DNA from: an uncultured Clostridia bacterium
GTDB lineage: Bacteria; Bacillota; Clostridia; Saccharofermentanales; Saccharofermentanaceae
Assembly: GCA_947303185.1 (NCBI GenBank)
Contig: CAMYXF010000014.1
Location: 1 to 47,467, forward strand
DNA: 47,467 nt
Direction of reading: 5' to 3'
The notes under the pieces are model-generated. The model was not told the origin of the DNA. It saw only the letters and a program-made list of their open reading frames with translations, and did not search any database. A program made the position numbers and the translations under genes. Shown here piece after piece: positions 43,181-47,467 of this stretch. How positions within the stretch are numbered: position 1 is the stretch's first letter; every line of letters starts with the position of its first letter.

Positions 43181-43783
43181 ATGAGCAACTGGTATACCGC
43201 TGATACTCATTTCGGATCGGATTCAAAAGAGATCATGGTTCGTGATAACCGCCCGTTCAATGACATTAATGAGTATACGGAAGCGCAGGTTAGGATATGG
43301 AATGAACAGGCATCTTCTGATGACACCATATATGTCATAGGCGATTTCTGTAACCGCGGTCCCAAATTCGAAAAGGATTTCAGTAGCGGTCTTGCCGTAT
43401 CAAAGCGGATAAATGCACATATCATCCTAATTATCGGAAACAACGAGCAGCGCGCTATCGACGACTGCTTTGACGGTTCATTCGATAAGTTCCGTGAATA
43501 CTGCCTGACTGATCCTTCATGCAAATTCGACGACGTAAAACTTAATGACTATGTCGATATCCAGGGCGAAAAGTTCTTCCTTACACATAAGCCTACTGAC
43601 CACGCCAAAGATTGTCAGACTTTATTCGGCCATACGCACAGATACGGTGGTCTTTGGAAGTCTTTCGGATTCAATGTCGGCGTGGACTTAAATCACTTCA
43701 AATTATTCAGTGACGACGACATAATGTTTATGCTTGGCAAAAAGAATAAATACTGGGATGCGGATATGGAAATTAACAGCTGA
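43181..43783 (+). CDS. Calcineurin-like metallophosphoesterase
   Basis: 200 residues. The five metallophosphoesterase blocks are present in order: DTHFGS (D-x-H), GDFCNRGP (GD-x2-DRG-like, with N in place of the usual D), GNNEQ (GN-H/D, with E in place of H), TH (FLTHKP) and GHTHRYGG (GHTH). Residue changes at two blocks may tune the metal site. The substrate could be a phosphodiester or nucleotide. GGGGGAAG is 5 bases before the ATG. One of only two plus-strand genes in the right half; its stop is 11 bases from the end of a short minus-strand gene. Confidence 0.85.
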   Translation: MSNWYTADTHFGSDSKEIMVRDNRPFNDINEYTEAQVRIWNEQASSDDTIYVIGDFCNRGPKFEKDFSSGLAVSKRINAHIILIIGNNEQRAIDDCFDGSFDKFREYCLTDPSCKFDDVKLNDYVDIQGEKFFLTHKPTDHAKDCQTLFGHTHRYGGLWKSFGFNVGVDLNHFKLFSDDDIMFMLGKKNKYWDADMEINS

Positions 43784-43794
43784 GAATATTCAAC

Positions 43795-43881
43795 TCAAAG
43801 AAACTCAACTTCAGTCATATTATTAAATATAAAAGATTCCGGTCTGGCACCCTCGCCGTTGCAATAACAAATAATTGTCAT
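43795..43881 (-). CDS. Very small ORF with a C-N-G motif (28 aa)
   Basis: The ATG overlaps the stop of gene 43878-44489 (ATGA) and the frame ends at TGA (43797-43795). The peptide begins MTIICYCNGEGARP. It shares the pattern I-x2-x-C-N-G-[ED]-[GA] with the partial gene at the right edge (ILINCNGDASA), which supports it as a real or once-real gene, perhaps the 5' part of a truncated protein. No function known. Confidence 0.4.
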   Translation of the reverse strand: MTIICYCNGEGARPESFIFNNMTEVEFL

Positions 43882-44489
43882 GCTTCTTGATTACTTTTTC
43901 CATCAGTAAAAAATGAATCTATTAACTCATCACTGTTCTCAGGAACCAAGTAATTCTCGTACAGCTTATCCGCAACTTTTGTCCTTAACCCGCCTCTGTT
44001 CTTAAATAACTGCAGATCCGGTTTTGCTGCGCCCTTAGCAGTATACAGACTCGCATCCATCGGAACAAAAAGATATTTAACAGAATTATTTGAGTTTCTG
44101 GCAGTTCTGATATCTGCAGCAAAGAATGCATCTTTCCTGGCAATTGAATAGAAGAACAAGCTTATTGCTCCGATCAACGTAACTATGCCAAAAACAATCG
44201 GAATCCAGAGACCGAAGGAGCCGGTTCTTAAAGCAGCTACCAATAACGTGGCAAGAGTTCCGATTGCTATTAATGCTGTCCATTTGAGAACATACTTTAC
44301 ACGTTCCTTCTTGATGCAGCTGTTACAGATGCTGCTCTTTTCAAATCCTATGAATTTCTCATATACAGTTGTCGTTGTCTTCTTGGCAACAACGTAATTC
44401 GTTGTGGAAGAAGTTGAACTCTTATTTACTACTGCAAATCTGTAAGTATTCTCCGCATTCGCCTTCTTACAGTTTTTACATTCACACAT
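43878..44489 (-). CDS. Two-helix membrane protein with Cys-pairs
   Basis: 203 residues. N-terminal cysteine pairs C4-x2-C7 and C55-x2-C58 (ICNSC) probably bind zinc on the cytoplasmic side; two membrane helices (about 67-90 and 93-115) follow; the rest (about 120-203) is a soluble domain with no known motif. GGGGG precedes the ATG, and an extended -10 (TGATATAAT) is 65 bases upstream. It overlaps the small CNG ORF by 4 bases. Confidence 0.65.
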   Translation of the reverse strand: MCECKNCKKANAENTYRFAVVNKSSTSSTTNYVVAKKTTTTVYEKFIGFEKSSICNSCIKKERVKYVLKWTALIAIGTLATLLVAALRTGSFGLWIPIVFGIVTLIGAISLFFYSIARKDAFFAADIRTARNSNNSVKYLFVPMDASLYTAKGAAKPDLQLFKNRGGLRTKVADKLYENYLVPENSDELIDSFFTDGKSNQEA

Positions 44490-44548
44490 AGTGGTTCCCC
44501 CTAATACTTATATTCCAGGATAAATATACTAATCCCGTCCGACGACAT

Positions 44549-44557
44549 ATTATATCA
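44549..44557 (-). promoter_or_regulatory. Extended -10 promoter before gene 43878-44489
   Basis: TGATATAAT on the minus strand (TATAAT at 44554-44549); no good -35. Bases 44490-44593 hold only this and the leader. Confidence 0.55.
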
Positions 44558-44593
44558 AAGCTCATCTTATTTACACGCAATAGATTAAAAAAA

Positions 44594-44615
44594 GAGTTAC
44601 CGAAACCGGTAACTC
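44594..44615 (-). terminator. Terminator of the zinc-ribbon operon 47349-44778
   Basis: GAGTTACCG / CGGTAACTC with a 4-base loop, and a run of seven T on the minus strand just after. Same core as the hairpin at 42636-42663. Confidence 0.9.
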
Positions 44616-44640
44616 CTCGTGCATTTACTTTTCAGAAACA

Positions 44641-44760
44641 TCAATCTCTTCGATTTTCTTTCTTTACCCAGCAGTGCCATTTCGGAGCCTTAGGCATGGG
44701 TTCATGCTTGATCAAGGCACGGATTACCCTGCGGTGAATGAAACAACAACAAACTGCCAA
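44641..44760 (-). CDS. Possible small membrane protein or gene remnant without a clear start
   Basis: An open frame between the stop of 44778-46250 and the terminator 44594-44615 encodes AVCCCFIHRRVIRALIK, then PMPKAPKWHCWVKKE, protein-like, with a hydrophobic start. No ATG or RBS is present; the TTG at 44760 is the first usual alternative, and the frame is also open back to a TAA near 44787. It may be a leaderless or decayed gene. Low confidence. Confidence 0.3.
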   Translation of the reverse strand: MAVCCCFIHRRVIRALIKHEPMPKAPKWHCWVKKENRRD

Positions 44761-44777
44761 AACAGCAATGGCGTCTA

Positions 44778-46250
44778 TTACCGCTTAGACAGTTCTTGTA
44801 TCAGCTTTGCAAAACGGGTTTTATCAGTAGGCGTATGTTGATTATCTGTATCGTCAGCATTTTTCTTCACACTACTGATTCTCGTTTGGAACCGGTATTT
44901 CCGCTCAAGCACCTCGATTGCTTCACGGAATGTAAGGAAATACTCCTTATCCTCTTCCGTTGCTTTCGTTATCGCTTCTTCAACCATTTCCTTTGCCGGT
45001 TTTATTCTGGCTGCATTATAATGACCATCCAGTTTAATGTGCCTTACAGAAGCCCATCTTCCGGCACAAAGTACTCGTCCGCGAAGAGCGGTAAAGTTAT
45101 GAGGATCCAGCAGAAGTTCTAATACGAACAGCCTGTCTGCCTCTTTAAAATCTTTTTCTGACAGAAGATGCAAAGCGGTCTTGGAAGAATCTGTATCAGA
45201 CATTAGAGCGCTGCTGTAAGCGACTCCGCAGGATCGGCATTCATAAAGCCTTCTTTCCCTGTCAAGTGATAACAAACCGCCGCATTTATTGCATATTAAC
45301 TGTTTCTCTTCTTCCGTTGTCGCAGAATATGCATCAGAAGCCCCTGCCATCTTTATTCTTTTCTTGTCATCGGGCACCATTTTTTGCAATTCTTCATAGT
45401 TGCTTGTGTATCTGGTCTCAAGCTCTGCAAGTTTAGTAGACAACGTGCCTATAGCGCCCTGATTATCCTTCATCTTTTGACGATGAGGTGCTTTAGCCTT
45501 CTTCTCTTCGTGTCGGGCAAATGCAATTATTCCCAATATCAAGGCTACAATGCCAAGAGCGATAAAAAAGGCCAGCCTGCCAAATGCAGCAAACACACCA
45601 CAAACTATTCCCACACCGATAAACGACAGTGCCAACATAGCAGCGCTCTCCATTTCTTCTTTGGTTGTGTCTTCAGAAGCGAATGGCAGCATAACTATCA
45701 TTCCGATGAAAAGCAGGATTCCTCCAATTGTGGCTTTTGTCTTTTCAATATCATTATCGATCTGAACGATTTTCTTGAATTCCGCATTAGAATCGTCGGA
45801 CCGTCTATTGCGTTCATTACGGGCATTAATATACTCTTCTGCCAGATCAAACATCTCAGCTAGTTTAAGGAAATAGGCTTTGTCTTCTTCACGGGCAATG
45901 TCTGTAACCTCTTTAACAACACTGCGGACATTATCGAATTTGCAACCTTCCAATTTTTCCGGACTCGTAAGATTTTTGACCGAGATAATATTTCCGGCGC
46001 AGAGAACTAATCCTCTGAGCGCCAGAAATTCCTGTGGCTCATGAGATAAGATATCTTCAAATCTTTCTTTGGCTTCCGTGAAATCCATCCTGCGCAAGCA
46101 AGCATCAGCCTGCTCAAGGAGATCCTTACGGTAGAAATAATAGTAATCAAAATCAGCCCCACAGAAAGGACAATCGAACAATTTGTGGCCTTGTTCCACA
46201 TTCAAGACCGCACCGCAATTTGAGCAAGTATAACAAGCCAGTTTTGCCAT
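44778..46250 (-). CDS. Membrane protein with a duplicated zinc-ribbon/helical-repeat module
   Basis: 490 residues. Residues 9-140 and 320-450 are copies of one module: zinc ribbon (C9-x2-C12, C27-x2-C30; C320-x2-C323, C338-x2-C341), then TPR-like helices with matching FLALRGLVLCAG and FTALRGRVLCAG. Between them lie two to three membrane helices (about 175-190, 205-223, 225-245) and a coiled-coil (about 260-292). Both modules should face the cytoplasm. Function unknown. It starts after AAGGG, 3 bases beyond the stop of gene 46254-46544, and ends before a strong terminator. Confidence 0.75.
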   Translation of the reverse strand: MAKLACYTCSNCGAVLNVEQGHKLFDCPFCGADFDYYYFYRKDLLEQADACLRRMDFTEAKERFEDILSHEPQEFLALRGLVLCAGNIISVKNLTSPEKLEGCKFDNVRSVVKEVTDIAREEDKAYFLKLAEMFDLAEEYINARNERNRRSDDSNAEFKKIVQIDNDIEKTKATIGGILLFIGMIVMLPFASEDTTKEEMESAAMLALSFIGVGIVCGVFAAFGRLAFFIALGIVALILGIIAFARHEEKKAKAPHRQKMKDNQGAIGTLSTKLAELETRYTSNYEELQKMVPDDKKRIKMAGASDAYSATTEEEKQLICNKCGGLLSLDRERRLYECRSCGVAYSSALMSDTDSSKTALHLLSEKDFKEADRLFVLELLLDPHNFTALRGRVLCAGRWASVRHIKLDGHYNAARIKPAKEMVEEAITKATEEDKEYFLTFREAIEVLERKYRFQTRISSVKKNADDTDNQHTPTDKTRFAKLIQELSKR

Positions 46251-46253
46251 AAA

Positions 46254-46544
46254 TCACCCTTGGGAATTAGAAGAACAGTTTATTAAGAACTCGTATATAT
46301 CTTTAACCAGTTTATCAGATTTTCGAGTTGTCTTACCGGGAATTGCCATGAGATAGATACCAGACCAATTGTCGTAACTGACAAAAACACTCTCTTTCTT
46401 CATTCTTTCACCAAATTTGGATTGAACGGTTTCCTTAACTTTAGAAACGTCATTTTCATTAAGCTTTGAATTCTCACAAGATAAACTCCCATCAGATATT
46501 TTACAAAGCTTCCAACCGCTTATCTCTTCTGAAACCAATCCCAT
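46254..46544 (-). CDS. Small hypothetical protein
   Basis: 96 residues from the ATG at 46544 (AGGG 9 bases upstream). The ATG at 46559 lacks a ribosome binding site. No signal peptide or helix; the sequence (VSYDNWSGIYLMAIPGKTTRKSD) is soluble. I do not recognise the family. It is between two membrane-protein genes (3 and 34 bases from them) in one transcript. Confidence 0.55.
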   Translation of the reverse strand: MGLVSEEISGWKLCKISDGSLSCENSKLNENDVSKVKETVQSKFGERMKKESVFVSYDNWSGIYLMAIPGKTTRKSDKLVKDIYEFLINCSSNSQG

Positions 46545-46578
46545 TTGTCTATCCCTCATTCGGAACGGCCTCCCCTAT

Positions 46579-47349
46579 TCATTCAAAGAACTCAGCAATA
46601 ACCTTATAATCGTTGCAATTAGTAATGACTACAAATTTATCAGAAGGATCCTTATATACTGCAAGCGGCTCACTTACGATCATATTCTCCATTCCTCGTG
46701 TTGGATAACAGATATAAGCATAACCGTCATGATAATAGAATCCATTGGGAGAGTTGGATTCTAACCATACATTCAGCTTGTCACTTCTGATAACAAGAAA
46801 AGAATATGTCTGAAATACTCCTCTGATGCTCTTATCCGTTTTATTGTCAATTTTCTCTAATTTGGATTCGCAATATGCCTCAAGTTCCGTGTCGCTGATG
46901 GTTATGTTCAGGGAATTGAAATCATATCCTTCGGGTATCATATACTGACTTACATCATATTCAGTATTTAATGATTTCCCCATGTAACCCAGGGCATACA
47001 TCTCATTTTGCGCAAGCATTTTGTTTGTTCTCGACATTTCAGAAAGAATCGGGGCGAGAATTATGAAGATAACAGTAAATGCAATAACCGGTAAAGCGAT
47101 TCCCGCAATACCAAACCCCTTGCCTCTATTTCCTTTTCTCCCTGCAGTTACAAGTCCTGCTATTGAAAGTAAAATTCCGAGCAATGGTGGAATAATCAGT
47201 ACGGCTGGCAAAGCGTAAAAGCCACCAGGGATGATAAAGCATAATATCAGCAGTGCAGGAGGCATAATTGAAAAAATGAATCCTGACAAACACAGTTTGC
47301 TGAGTCCTGTATTCTGTTTAGAACCTATATTATCCATCTGCTTTTTCAT
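46579..47349 (-). CDS. DUF4190-like membrane protein with the shared extracellular domain
   Basis: 256 residues. Three to four membrane helices (about 20-42, 45-70, 80-105) with a GRKGNRGKGFGIAG turn like DUF4190. The extracellular part (about 120-256) aligns with residues 70-204 of the lipoprotein 32565-33764 and ends just where that homology ends (EFFE). GAGAGG precedes the ATG. Probably co-transcribed with 46254-46544 and 44778-46250. Function unknown; likely a surface sensor or binding protein. Confidence 0.72.
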   Translation of the reverse strand: MKKQMDNIGSKQNTGLSKLCLSGFIFSIMPPALLILCFIIPGGFYALPAVLIIPPLLGILLSIAGLVTAGRKGNRGKGFGIAGIALPVIAFTVIFIILAPILSEMSRTNKMLAQNEMYALGYMGKSLNTEYDVSQYMIPEGYDFNSLNITISDTELEAYCESKLEKIDNKTDKSIRGVFQTYSFLVIRSDKLNVWLESNSPNGFYYHDGYAYICYPTRGMENMIVSEPLAVYKDPSDKFVVITNCNDYKVIAEFFE

Positions 47350-47384
47350 AGAAATCCTCTCTTATCCAATAAAGATGAATAAAA

Positions 47385-47467
47385 TCATTTGAATAGGCTC
47401 AAATCTTCTTCTTTTATAGCGGACGCATCACCGTTGCAATTGATCAATATTGATAATTGTTGGATAT
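47385..47467 (-). CDS. 3' end of a minus-strand gene with the C-N-G motif
   Basis: 26 codons in one open frame from the edge to TGA (47387-47385), containing ILINCNGDASA. The pattern matches the start of the small ORF 43795-43881, so the two are related. The start lies outside the window, or could be the TTG at 47447. It is 35 bases upstream of the DUF4190-like gene. Confidence 0.35.
   Translation of the reverse strand, partial: IQQLSILINCNGDASAIKEEDLSLFK

Overview
The window looks like a chromosomal segment of a low-to-moderate GC, Gram-positive anaerobe of class Clostridia, probably near Lachnospiraceae or a related rumen/gut family. The reasons are the strong AGGAG-type ribosome binding sites, an NADP-type glutamate dehydrogenase, the gene order miaB-mutS-mutL-miaA, a LexA with a GAAC-N4-GTTY operator, lipoproteins with Gram-positive lipoboxes, and many zinc-ribbon/DUF4190-type membrane proteins. 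The family assignment is an inference. I see no rRNA, tRNA, CRISPR array, transposase, phage structural gene or replication origin. No gene-free stretch exceeds 300 bases.

Left part (1-14.5 kb), mostly housekeeping. The 5' part of gdhA runs off the left edge. It is followed by two small genes (a single-pass membrane protein and a sigma-region-4-like DNA-binding protein) divergent from lexA, whose operator overlaps its own -35 box. The minus-strand operon miaB-mutS-mutL-miaA has its genes overlapping by 1 to 14 bases, or abutting at the miaB-mutS joint. Next come a penicillin-binding D,D-carboxypeptidase (dacA type), a convergent Fur-family regulator with a perfect inverted repeat at its promoter, and an unusual three-part protein (DedA/SNARE-associated membrane domain, PlsC-like acyltransferase, zinc ribbon).

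Middle (14.5-20.4 kb). A three-gene signalling operon encodes a REC-degenerate GGDEF-EAL protein, a free-standing HPt protein and a 1,236-residue hybrid histidine kinase with two extracellular solute-binding domains and two receiver domains. Together they look like a complete phosphorelay that ends in a c-di-GMP phosphodiesterase.

Right part (20.4-47.5 kb), an accessory region almost entirely on the minus strand. It holds six GNAT acetyltransferases, a TerB-like protein, a DUF4299-like protein, a NADAR-family N-glycosidase-like protein, a CPBP protease, several lipoproteins, zinc-ribbon membrane proteins, an FkbM methyltransferase, an S66 LD-carboxypeptidase, an ArsR-SDR operon with an 18-bp near-palindromic operator, a transglutaminase-like protein and a metallophosphoesterase. 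Only the gluzincin lipoprotein (31.2 kb) and the phosphoesterase (43.2 kb) lie on the plus strand. Gene decay is visible: an adenosine deaminase with its centre deleted, and an Asp/Trp-repeat protein that has lost its N-terminus. Several genes too short for routine ORF calling are reported (39061-39210, 43795-43881, 44641-44760, 47385-47467). Two unrelated-looking genes (32565-33764 and 46579-47349) share an unnamed extracellular domain, and 44778-46250 carries an internally duplicated zinc-ribbon/helical module. Many accessory promoters share an extended -10 element (TGnTATAAT) with no good -35.
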